DNA of 32,744 bases, from NCBI GenBank assembly GCA_021780035.1, contig JAJXZO010000013.1, positions 1-32,744 on the forward strand, written 5' to 3'. A program made the position numbers and the translations under genes. The stretch is from Pseudomonadota bacterium (GTDB lineage Bacteria; Pseudomonadota; Alphaproteobacteria; Acetobacterales; Acetobacteraceae). How positions within the stretch are numbered: the stretch's first letter is position 1; each line of letters begins with the position of its first letter. Below the pieces are notes generated by a model that saw only the letters and a program-made list of their open reading frames with translations, did no database searches and was not told where the DNA came from. This document shows positions 1-7,264 of this stretch, piece after piece.

Positions 1-44
1 CGCCGCCAAGCCAGTTGAAGCCGCGGCCCAGATGGCGGCGGTAT

Positions 45-1334
45 CTATCCACGCGAGCCGACTTGCGGCGGCAGCGACGGCCGGGGCATCGCGGCCCGCG
101 GCGGCAGCGCCGGCGGCAGCACCCAGTAGCGGGTGCGCGCGACGTGCACGAGCCAGCGCCACGACTCGGCTCTCCAGGCGCGCGCGTGCCGCGCCTCCCA
201 TCGGCCGGGCGTGGCGGCGGGCATGCGCCAGCGGGCCGCCAGGGTCTCGGCGATCTTCCCGGCGCGCGCCTCCCAGGTGAACAGCCGGCTGTCGGCGAGC
301 GCGCCGGCGGCGAGGCGGGCGGCGAGCCCGGCGTCGGTGGTGAGCGCGGTTATCGCCTCCAGCAGCGGCTGCAGGCGGTCCGGCTCGCAGAGGAAGGCGT
401 TCTCCCCGTGGCGGAGGATTTCGCCCACGTCGCGCGTGTTGCCGGCGAGGATCGGGCGGCCGGCGGCGAGGTAGAGGTAGAGCTTCAGCGGCAGCACGGT
501 GGAGCCGAATTCGGCGAGCGGCTGCAGCGACGGCGGGATCAGCAGCACGTCGGCGGCGAACAGGTAGGTCGCCACGGCCTCGGGTGTCTGCCAGGGCACC
601 ACCCGGATGTTGGCGACGGCGCGCGCCTGCTGCTCGACGGGGTTCTCCCGCTCGGCGCCGACGAGGATGAACAGGACGTCGGGCAGGGCGCGGGCGGCCT
701 CGATCACCAGTTCGAGGCCCTTCTTGTGGTTGATGCGCCCGGTATAGACGACAGTCTTCTGTCCGGGCGCGACACCGATCCGGCGCTTCGCCTCGTCGGC
801 GGGAAGCCGCTCCTGCAAGCGGTCCGGCTCGTAGCCGTTGTGGATGCACACCAGCTTTTCCGCCGGGATGCCGAGTTCCAGGTAGACTTTCCGCGTGTAT
901 TCCGAGTGGCAGATGTTGACGAGAAAGCGGTGGTGGCAGAACAGGCGATGAATCCAGCGCCGTAGCGGCGGCAGTTGCGCCGGCCAGGGGCGGTAGTGGT
1001 CGAACGCCACTTTCCGGCCGAACAGCAGCGCCAGCGAGGCTACCCAGAGGTTGCGCGTGTAGATGACATCGGCGTCGCGGAACGCCTTGCGCAGCGGCAT
1101 GGTCAGCCCGCAGAACAGGTGGCGCAGCGCCGCCGGACGGCCTGGCGCCCAGGCGCGCAACACCCCGGTGCCGGCGAGCGCCTCGGCCATCGTGCGGTCG
1201 GCGGCGCGGGCGAGCGGCACGTGCAGCACCGACCCCGGCGCCAGGCGGGCCAGATATTTGGTGGTGGTAACGAAGACCTCGGCATCCGCCTGGGTATTCG
1301 GCAGCGGGTTCTCGTAGGCGAAGAGGATTTTCAT
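45..1334 (-). CDS. GT4-like glycosyltransferase of the sphingolipid locus
   Basis: A 429-residue GT-B-fold glycosyltransferase of the GT4 type, probably a cytoplasmic enzyme acting at the inner face of the membrane. The N-terminus (MKILFAYENPLPN) is typical of the acceptor domain. The donor domain begins near VVYTGRINHKKGLELVIEAA and ends with a KLYLYLAAGRPILAG segment. In many relatives that segment reads KLxEYLAAG, and the Glu before Tyr, part of the nucleotide-sugar site, is Leu here. The longer frame to 1394 adds 20 residues without family character, so I start at the ATG at 1334. It is divergent from lptF. GT4 includes the inositol-lipid enzymes PimA and PIG-A, which makes a role in decorating the inositol lipid possible, but donor and acceptor cannot be read from sequence. 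The last ~50 residues are Pro/Arg-rich and may be a poorly conserved tail. Confidence 0.8.
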   Translation of the reverse strand: MKILFAYENPLPNTQADAEVFVTTTKYLARLAPGSVLHVPLARAADRTMAEALAGTGVLRAWAPGRPAALRHLFCGLTMPLRKAFRDADVIYTRNLWVASLALLFGRKVAFDHYRPWPAQLPPLRRWIHRLFCHHRFLVNICHSEYTRKVYLELGIPAEKLVCIHNGYEPDRLQERLPADEAKRRIGVAPGQKTVVYTGRINHKKGLELVIEAARALPDVLFILVGAERENPVEQQARAVANIRVVPWQTPEAVATYLFAADVLLIPPSLQPLAEFGSTVLPLKLYLYLAAGRPILAGNTRDVGEILRHGENAFLCEPDRLQPLLEAITALTTDAGLAARLAAGALADSRLFTWEARAGKIAETLAARWRMPAATPGRWEARHARAWRAESWRWLVHVARTRYWVLPPALPPRAAMPRPSLPPQVGSRG

Positions 1335-1662
1335 CGCATGCGGGCAAAGGGTCAGAGGGTGGCCGCGGCGGCGGCCGGCGGAAGAGTAATGCAATGCCGC
1401 GACGGTGCAAACTCGGCGGTCCGACCGGTGAGCGGCCTACCGGCGGTTTCGCGGCGGGCGGGACGAAATTGACCTCCCCTCGGGCGGGCGGTACAAACGA
1501 CGGGGTGTCGGCGGGCGCTGCGCCGGGGCCGGTGCCGGGCAATGAAGGCCAGAATGCCGAGGCGCCTTACAGCAGGTCTGTCTCTCCGTTGAAGCCGATG
1601 CGCCGAACCGCACGGAGTATCGGCAAGTCTTGCGGCAGGCCGGCGATGCGGGGGGTACCGCG
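1335..1662. other. Divergent intergenic region between GT4 gene and lptF
   Basis: About 330 bases between two divergent genes. I see no credible small gene. It contains one good plus-strand promoter candidate, listed separately; no clear minus-strand promoter for the glycosyltransferase was found. Confidence 0.6.
1469..1497 (+). promoter_or_regulatory. Putative sigma-70 promoter for lptF/lptG
   Basis: TTGACC (1469-1474) and TACAAA (1492-1497) are separated by exactly 17 bases. The first matches the -35 consensus at 5 of 6 positions, the second the -10 consensus at 4 of 6. Transcription would begin near 1504, giving a leader of about 160 bases before the lptF start. Confidence 0.45.
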
Positions 1663-2751
1663 GTGACCATCAGCCGCTACCTCATCCGCGAGATCGCGGC
1701 GCCGCTGGTCGCCATCCTTGCCGTCTTCACCCTCCTGTTCGCCAGCTACTCGGCGGCCGACTTCCTTTCCAACGCGGTGAACGGCCTGCTGCCGATGCAC
1801 ATGGTCGCGGCGCTCATCGCGCTCCGGGTGTTGATCGCCCAGGAGGTGCTGATCCCGATCTCGCTCTACCTCGCGGTGGTGCTGGCGCTGGGCAAGCTTG
1901 GCGGCGGCTCCGAACTCACCGCGATGTTCGCGCTGCGGGTGCATCCGGCGCGGGTGACGGGCGCGGTTCTCATCCTTTCCGCCTGCCTCGCCGTGGTCGT
2001 CGGCTCGCTGTCGCTGTTCGCGCGGCCGTGGGCCTACGGGAAGTCGCACGAGCTTTCCAAGGTCGCCGAGGGCATGCTCGACGTCACCTCCATGGAGGCC
2101 GGAACCTTCTATGTGGGCCAGGACGGCAGGCAGGTGATCTTCCTCGGCCGCCGCGACGGTCCGCATTCCCCGGCGGGCGACGTGTTCGTGCGGATCAACA
2201 AGGGCGACCACACCGAGATCATGCACGCCGAGCACGCCTACCTGCTGCCGCCCGAAGCCGGGCAGACGGGGACGCGGGTGCTGCTGCGCGGCCTGCATAT
2301 CTACGAGATCGGCCGAAGCGACGGGGGCGCGGACCAGGCGCTCACCGCCGGCAGCTTCGTTCTGCGCATCAACGCGAGCCCGCCCGAGCCGCCCGCCTAC
2401 AGTGCGCTCGCCGCCTCCACCGCGCGCCTCGCCGCCTCGCGCGTGCCGGCCGACATCGCGGAACTGGAATGGCGGTTGTCGACGCCGGTTTCCACCCTGC
2501 TGCTCGGCCTGCTCGGCATTCCCCTGAGCCGCACCAGGCCGCGGCAGAGCCGCTACGCGAAGTTCGGGGCGGTGATCCTGATCTACTCCGCCTACTACAT
2601 GCTGAGTTCCCTGGCCCGCACCATCGTCCAGCACGGACAGATGCCGGCGCTGCCGGGGATCTGGTGGGTGCAGGGCCTGTTCGGGGCGGCGCTGCTGATC
2701 GCCGTGTACGCGCCGGCCCATTACCGGAAATTCCGCCATGGGCCGGGCTGA
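1663..2751 (+). CDS. lptF: LptF-family lipid-export permease
   Basis: A permease of the YjgP/YjgQ (LptF/LptG) family, which with LptB ATPase extracts lipid from the inner membrane and passes it to a periplasmic bridge. The start GTG gives the usual short N-terminus (TISRYLIREIAAPL) leading straight into TM1, so I prefer it to an upstream TTG at 1630. The order is as in the family: TM1-TM3 with the LGKLGGGSELTAM loop that resembles the E. coli LptF coupling region, a periplasmic beta-jellyroll from about residue 140 to 245, then three TM helices ending near IAVYAPAHYRKFRHGPG. It is 362 residues, close to the normal size. Its partner lptG follows after 42 bases. Because the pair sits among ceramide and inositol-lipid genes rather than LPS genes, I infer a sphingolipid cargo; it could also be the cell's ordinary LPS exporter. 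Confidence 0.88.
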   Translation: MTISRYLIREIAAPLVAILAVFTLLFASYSAADFLSNAVNGLLPMHMVAALIALRVLIAQEVLIPISLYLAVVLALGKLGGGSELTAMFALRVHPARVTGAVLILSACLAVVVGSLSLFARPWAYGKSHELSKVAEGMLDVTSMEAGTFYVGQDGRQVIFLGRRDGPHSPAGDVFVRINKGDHTEIMHAEHAYLLPPEAGQTGTRVLLRGLHIYEIGRSDGGADQALTAGSFVLRINASPPEPPAYSALAASTARLAASRVPADIAELEWRLSTPVSTLLLGLLGIPLSRTRPRQSRYAKFGAVILIYSAYYMLSSLARTIVQHGQMPALPGIWWVQGLFGAALLIAVYAPAHYRKFRHGPG

Positions 2752-2793
2752 GGGAGGCGCCCGCCGCCGCGCCGGCCCGGGGGCGCGGCCGGC

Positions 2794-3858
2794 ATGAGGC
2801 AGCTCGACCGCTACGTCGGGGGGCAGGCCCTGAAGTTCTTCGTCCTGAGCGCCGCGGTGCTGACCTCGCTGTTCAGCCTGCTCGAGTTCGTTGATCAGTT
2901 GCGTTCCGTCGGCCACGGCAACTACGGCGTCGCCGACGCGCTGGTCTACGTCGCGCTCACCGTGCCGTTCCGGCTGCTCCAGCTTGCCCCCGTCTCCATG
3001 CTGCTGGCCACGCTGCTCGCCCTCGGCACGCTCGGGCGGCACTCCGAACTGCTGATTTTGAAGAGCGTCGGCGTGTCCGAGGCGCAGATCGTCGCGCCGG
3101 TACTGAAGCTCGCCGTGCCGCTGGTGGCGGCGCTGTTCGTGCTGGCGCAGTTCGTGATTCCGCCCGCGCAGATGATGGCGCAGGCGCGGCGCTCCTCGGC
3201 GCTCTACGCCTCGGAATCCATCAACAAGGGCAACGTGTTCTGGGCGCACCGCGGCGGCCAGTACCTAAGCGTGCAGAGGTTCGAGTACAGTAACATCCTG
3301 AAGGACGTGGACATCTACGAGTTCTCCCCGGGCGGGAGCCTGCAGGACATTCTCCACGCCGACGAGGCGGATATCCGTCCGGGCGGCACCTGGCTGCTTT
3401 CCGGCGTGCAGAAGCGGAGCTTCGACGGCGCGGCCTTCCACCTCGAACGCCTGGCCACGATGACGTGGTCCACCTCCATCCCCACCGATCTGCTGGTGTT
3501 GCCGCCGGAGAGCATGCCCCCCCTCGCGCTGTACCAGTACGTGCGCGACCTGCATGGGCGGCATCAGCAGGCGTTGCGCTACGAGCAGGAACTGTGGGTG
3601 AAGGCGAGCATCCCGCTGACGCTGGTGGGCATGATCCTGCTTGCCGCCCCGTTCGTGTTCGGCCTGCCGCGCTCGCAGAACAGCGGACGGCTGCTCGCGG
3701 TCGGCGCGGTGGGCGGAGTGGTGTTCACGCTCGGCCAGCAGATCGCCTGGCACTTGGCCCTGCTGCTCGACCTGAACCCGATGGCGGGCGCGCTCGCACC
3801 CTCGGTGGCGCTGATGGCGCTGGCGGTTGCGCTGTTCGGCCGGGTTCACCGCCCGTAG
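2794..3858 (+). CDS. lptG: LptG-family lipid-export permease
   Basis: The second LptF/LptG-type permease, 354 residues. It opens with LDRYVGGQALKFFVLS, as LptG proteins do, then TM helices and the cytoplasmic loop LGTLGRHSELLILKSVGVS that contacts the ATPase. A periplasmic jellyroll domain spans about residues 130-245, and C-terminal helices include ASIPLTLVGMILLAAPFVFG. It is expected to form a heterodimer with the preceding LptF and to use an LptB encoded elsewhere, since no stand-alone LptB is in this window. It lies 42 bases after lptF on the same strand, presumably in one transcript, and ends convergently 18 bases from the CDP-alcohol phosphotransferase. Cargo is inferred from context to be a sphingolipid. 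Confidence 0.88.
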   Translation: MRQLDRYVGGQALKFFVLSAAVLTSLFSLLEFVDQLRSVGHGNYGVADALVYVALTVPFRLLQLAPVSMLLATLLALGTLGRHSELLILKSVGVSEAQIVAPVLKLAVPLVAALFVLAQFVIPPAQMMAQARRSSALYASESINKGNVFWAHRGGQYLSVQRFEYSNILKDVDIYEFSPGGSLQDILHADEADIRPGGTWLLSGVQKRSFDGAAFHLERLATMTWSTSIPTDLLVLPPESMPPLALYQYVRDLHGRHQQALRYEQELWVKASIPLTLVGMILLAAPFVFGLPRSQNSGRLLAVGAVGGVVFTLGQQIAWHLALLLDLNPMAGALAPSVALMALAVALFGRVHRP

Positions 3859-3861
3859 CGC

Positions 3862-3877
3862 GGTGCCTCCCGGCACC
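3862..3877. terminator. Short hairpin between convergent genes
   Basis: GGTGCC and GGCACC form a perfect 6-base-pair stem around a TCCC loop, exactly in the 18-base gap between the lptG stop and the stop of the convergent CDP-alcohol phosphotransferase. There is no T-run, so termination at this hairpin is a guess from position. Confidence 0.3.
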
Positions 3878-4836
3878 TACGCGGAGGCCGTCTCCAGATC
3901 GCGGAGGAACCGTTGCCGCCGTGCCCGCTGCCCCGCCAGCAACGCGAGCCAGATCACGTTGAAGCCGACGATCTCGAAGGCGAAATACGCCAGCGGCTGC
4001 CCCGCCAGGGCGCAGAGGAAGATGCCGAGGGTGCGATAGTTCGCCGACATCGCCACCCACTGGCGAAGCGCCGGCACGAAGGCCCGCCGGTAGCGCTCAC
4101 GCAGCGACTCGGCCTGCATATCACCAGATTTTTGCATGGCAGTCATGCGTTTATGGAAGTCCACGCTCAGCCCGGCGGTCGCCAGCTGCACCCGCATGTA
4201 GGGGCGGTAAAGCCAGTCGGCGATGCGGTGCGTCCAGGAGGCGGCAGGGCCGCGCTCTGTTTCCCCCATCAGCGCCGCCAGCGCCGTGGAGTGCTTGCCC
4301 GCGCTCCAGAGGGCGAACTCCTCCCGCTGCATCTCGTAGCTGGCGCAGTGCACGGCGTGGAAGAGGCCGCTCACCGCCGCCGCCGCCCAGATCCAGCCGC
4401 CGAACTGGCCGGCGAGCGCGATCGCGAGGCCGACGTAGACGGCGATGTTGGTGACGTAGTCGCACACGCCGTCGAGCACCTTGCCGAGATGCGACTGCTT
4501 GCGCGTCAGCCGCGCCAACTGCCCGTCGGCGCCGTCCAGAACATGCCAGGCGAGCATCAGCGCGAAGCCGGCGACCGTCCACCGCCAGTCCCGGTAGTGG
4601 GCATAGGCGATGCCGGCGAGCAGCCCGCACAGCATGCCGGCGGCGGACACCGCGTTGGGGTGCACGCCCCAGGCGGCAAGTCGGGGCACGAGGCGGGCGG
4701 ACAGGGGATGAATGAACCGGAGGTTGGTCGGATCCTCGATCTCGGGCGGGCGCCGCACCGGCTCGGCGGGCTCTCCGCCCGCGGCGCCGCCATTCCCTGG
4801 CGTGCCGACCATGGGTCCCGGCGCCAGATCGTTCAC
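3877..4836 (-). CDS. CDP-alcohol phosphotransferase, candidate inositol-phosphoceramide (DIPPS-like) synthase
   Basis: A 319-residue membrane enzyme of the CDP-alcohol phosphatidyltransferase family. The signature DGADGQLAR-x8-GKVLDGVCD is complete, with the four metal-binding aspartates at residues 101, 104, 122 and 126. Several TM helices surround it (about 62-80, 86-100, 127-147, and two near the C-terminus). I chose the GTG start because GTGA overlaps the stop of the upstream nucleotidyltransferase by 4 bases. Behind an inositol-phosphate synthase and a cytidylyltransferase-like gene, it resembles the DIPPS half of the fused IPCT/DIPPS enzyme of thermophiles, which transfers inositol phosphate from CDP-inositol. 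With ceramide genes next door I infer ceramide as acceptor. Alternatives are a phosphatidylinositol-type synthase using CDP-diacylglycerol, or a soluble inositol acceptor. Confidence 0.85.
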   Translation of the reverse strand: MNDLAPGPMVGTPGNGGAAGGEPAEPVRRPPEIEDPTNLRFIHPLSARLVPRLAAWGVHPNAVSAAGMLCGLLAGIAYAHYRDWRWTVAGFALMLAWHVLDGADGQLARLTRKQSHLGKVLDGVCDYVTNIAVYVGLAIALAGQFGGWIWAAAAVSGLFHAVHCASYEMQREEFALWSAGKHSTALAALMGETERGPAASWTHRIADWLYRPYMRVQLATAGLSVDFHKRMTAMQKSGDMQAESLRERYRRAFVPALRQWVAMSANYRTLGIFLCALAGQPLAYFAFEIVGFNVIWLALLAGQRARRQRFLRDLETASA

Positions 4837-5549
4837 AGCCGGCCCGAGTCGAGCAGCATCTCCGCCTTCGCGTAGGCCACGGCGTCGTCGACGTCGATCC
4901 AGGCGCGCGCCCCGATATCGAAGACGAACGCCTTGTCCCGTGCCGCCAGGGCGGTGATCGCTCCCGAGATGCTGTCGTCGCCGTGGGCCTGCGCCTCGGC
5001 GGCGGCGGCGAACACGGCGGGCGTGCAAAGGAACACGCCGGTGTCGATGGCGTTGAATTCGGCGATCGTCTTGCCGATGCGGCGGATCCTGCCGCCCTCG
5101 CACAGAACGCGGGTGAAGTCGTCGGGGTCGTTCAGCGGATCGTCGATGTTGCGATCGACCGCGAGCGTCGCGGAGCCGGGTTCGCACGGGGCCGCCATCA
5201 GGTCGCGGTAGATCGAGGGATCGACCAGGTGGTCGCACATGCTGAGCAGGAAGGGTTCGGCCAGCGCCACGCGGCCCGCGGCGAGCGACACGCCGTTGGC
5301 GCGCCGCCACTCGGGATTCTCCACGTGGGTGATGCGCACGCCCGCACGCGGCGCGAAGGCGTCAAGCTCGGCGCGCAGCGTCTCGCCCATGTAGCCGCTG
5401 ACGACGACGAATTCGTCCACGCCCGCACGGTGGGCCGCGCCGATCACCCGTTCGATCAGCGGTTCGCCGCGGATGGACACCAGCGGCTTCAGCGCACCTT
5501 TCTCCTGCAGGCGCGTCCCCGCTCCCGCGGCGACGATCAGGCACTTCAT
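4833..5549 (-). CDS. Nucleotidyltransferase, likely inositol-phosphate cytidylyltransferase
   Basis: A 238-residue MobA/RmlA-like NTP transferase. The N-terminus carries the nucleotide-binding loop LIVAAGAGTRLQEKG followed by LKPLVSIRGEPLIERV, and SMCDHLVDP supplies the metal-binding Asp region. The start ATG overlaps the stop of the inositol-phosphate synthase by one base (TGATG), and its own stop overlaps the start of the phosphotransferase by four, so the three products are translationally coupled. In hyperthermophiles this fold, often fused to DIPPS, makes CDP-inositol from CTP and inositol-1-phosphate. Here the two activities are separate genes. The nucleotide and sugar specificity is inferred from the neighbours; a hexose-phosphate substrate remains possible. 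Confidence 0.82.
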   Translation of the reverse strand: MKCLIVAAGAGTRLQEKGALKPLVSIRGEPLIERVIGAAHRAGVDEFVVVSGYMGETLRAELDAFAPRAGVRITHVENPEWRRANGVSLAAGRVALAEPFLLSMCDHLVDPSIYRDLMAAPCEPGSATLAVDRNIDDPLNDPDDFTRVLCEGGRIRRIGKTIAEFNAIDTGVFLCTPAVFAAAAEAQAHGDDSISGAITALAARDKAFVFDIGARAWIDVDDAVAYAKAEMLLDSGRL

Positions 5550-6679
5550 CAAGCGGAGGCTGCTTTCCTGCCGTACGGGGAGCGGATAAAGTCCTGCACC
5601 ATGTCGTAGGCGATATCGTCGGTGTACTGCACCATCGGATGCTTGCAGAAATAGGCGCTCGGCGCTTCCAGCACGCCGCCGATGCCCGCCTCCAGCGCGA
5701 GCTTGCAGCAGCGGACCGCGTCGATCACCACGCCGGCGGAATTGGGCGAATCCTCCACCGAGAGGCGGAGTTCCAGGTCCATCGGCACGTCGCCGAACAG
5801 GCAGCCTTCCATGCGCACGAAGCAGATCTTGTTGTCGTTCTGCCAGGGCACGTAGTCGCTGGGGCCGACATGGATGTTGTCGTCCTCGATGCGCCGCTCC
5901 GCCACCGCCTGCACGGCTTCCGTCTTCGAGATCCGTTTCGACGTCAGCCGTTCCTGGTTCTTCATGTTGAGGAAGTCGGTGTTGCCGCCGGTGTTCAGCT
6001 GGTAGGTGCGCAGCAGCTTCACTCCGCGCTTGCCGAACAGGTCCGTCAGCACCCGGTGGGTGATGGTGGCGCCGAGCTGCGACTTCACGTCGTCGCCGAT
6101 GATGGGGATGTTGCGCGCGCGGAAGCGCTCGGCGAACGCCCCTTCGCTGGCGATGAAGGTGGGCATGTTGTTGATGAAGGCGATGCCGGCCTCGAGCGCG
6201 CATTCGGCGTAGAAGCGCGCCGCCTTCTCCGAGCCTACCGGCACGTAGTTGAGAAGGATCTCGGCGCCGCTCTCCCTGAGCGTGCGCACGACCTCGGCCT
6301 TGCTCGGCTCGGGCGCGTCCGCGAGCACGAACCGCCGGTCCTCGGGGTAGGAGTCGAGGTGCGCGGAATAGCCATCGAGCACCGGGCCCATGCTCACCTT
6401 CACCCCGGCGGGCGGGATGTCGGCCTGGAAGATCTTGGTGCAGTTGGGCTTGGCGAAGATGGCGCTGTGGATATCGGTGCCGACCTTGCGGGTGTCGATG
6501 TCGAATGCCGCCACCACCCGGATGTCGCACGGCAGGTAGCCGCCGATCTCCTTGTGCATCAGGCCGACGACGCCCTGCGCGCAGCGTTCGGGCGTGTAGT
6601 AATAGATGCCCTGGATCAGGGAGCTTGCGCAGTTGCCCACGCCAGCTATTGCAATGCGGATGCGGTCCTTGCTCGCCAT
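5549..6679 (-). CDS. ino1: myo-inositol-phosphate synthase
   Basis: A 376-residue NAD-dependent synthase converting glucose-6-phosphate to inositol phosphate, the committed step to inositol. The Rossmann start is IRIAIAGVGNCASSLIQG, and the family core LNTGGNTDFLNMKNQERL is present with its catalytic-domain lysines and asparagines (KRISKTEAV follows). Length fits the short prokaryotic type rather than the ~500-residue eukaryotic enzyme. The ATG at 6679 has AGGA seven bases upstream, while the ATG at 6706, nine codons earlier, has no recognisable ribosome site; I prefer 6679. It is the first gene of a tightly coupled three-gene operon whose later products would activate inositol phosphate and attach it to an acceptor. 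Confidence 0.93.
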   Translation of the reverse strand: MASKDRIRIAIAGVGNCASSLIQGIYYYTPERCAQGVVGLMHKEIGGYLPCDIRVVAAFDIDTRKVGTDIHSAIFAKPNCTKIFQADIPPAGVKVSMGPVLDGYSAHLDSYPEDRRFVLADAPEPSKAEVVRTLRESGAEILLNYVPVGSEKAARFYAECALEAGIAFINNMPTFIASEGAFAERFRARNIPIIGDDVKSQLGATITHRVLTDLFGKRGVKLLRTYQLNTGGNTDFLNMKNQERLTSKRISKTEAVQAVAERRIEDDNIHVGPSDYVPWQNDNKICFVRMEGCLFGDVPMDLELRLSVEDSPNSAGVVIDAVRCCKLALEAGIGGVLEAPSAYFCKHPMVQYTDDIAYDMVQDFIRSPYGRKAASA

Positions 6680-7264
6680 CGTCGATCCTGTCGGTATTTC
6701 GCTCATGCGGGAATGGCGGCGCCGGCCGTGGCCGCCGCGGTTTCACGGGCTTCGCGCTTCGGCCAGGCCGCATGCGAGACCAGCCGGCTGATGGTGCGCC
6801 CGTGTGTGTACCGGCCCTCGGCCAAGACCCAAACCTTCCTCCCCGGTGCGGCGCATCGGGGTGCCATGCTCTTTCCCGCCGGCCTCGGTGCTGCTGACCG
6901 GCGGATCCCTTATCAAACCGTGCGCGCTCTATCCAGCGTTGCCGGGTGGCGCGCAAGGAGAAATATCGGCTGCGCCGGCAACTCCTCGGCCGGCCGGTGC
7001 GTGGAAGACCCTTGCTTCGGCCGCGTATCCTCGCCTAAACGTTACAGGTTAGGGGGCGCCGTATAGCAAACTTGCCCGCGTGGCAGCCCATGCGGCCAGA
7101 CATCGGGTCGTCTGGCCACAGTGTCGGAAGGATGAAAGAGACTGCCATGTCATTGCGGTGGAAACCGGCGGCGTCGATGGAGGAATATTTCCGTCCGGGC
7201 CACCGATTCGCCTGCCATTGCCGGTAAGCCCGGTTTCCCCAAGTTGGAATCCTTTCTGGCGCCG
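6680..7264. other. Divergent intergenic region between inositol and ceramide operons
   Basis: About 585 bases between two divergent operons. Short open frames here have arginine/alanine/proline-rich translations without family character, so I call no gene. The stretch around 7030-7070 is less GC-rich and contains an inverted repeat and a possible minus-strand promoter. A shared control region for the inositol and ceramide operons is a reasonable inference from position. Confidence 0.55.
7034..7069 (-). promoter_or_regulatory. Putative ino1 promoter with inverted repeat around the -10
   Basis: On the minus strand TTGCTA (7069-7064) and TGTAAC (7046-7041) are 17 bases apart, each matching the consensus at 4 of 6. 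The -10 lies exactly in the 6-base centre of an inverted repeat, CCTAAAC (7034-7040) and GGTTAGG (7047-7053), matching at 6 of 7. This is the layout of an operator that blocks the -10. The implied leader of about 350 bases is long, which counts against it. Confidence 0.3.

Noticed and set aside
1-44. Open minus-strand frame (RYRRHLGRGFNWLGG) after the GT4 stop
   Set aside because: Only about 15 codons are visible before the edge, without a start or motif, so a neighbouring gene cannot be supported.
4833-6956. Very long open frames overlapping real genes, for example the extension of the nucleotidyltransferase frame to 6956 and antisense frames of 400-1200 codons (21818-25489, 19294-21762, 1567-3249)
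   Set aside because: Their translations are rich in Arg, Ala, Gly, His and Pro without any family motif, the usual by-product of high-GC codon use opposite or beside true genes.
6804-7052. Small plus-strand frame of 82 codons in the inositol/ceramide intergenic region
   Set aside because: No ribosome site, no recognisable domain, and it overlaps the most promoter-like sequence in the gap.
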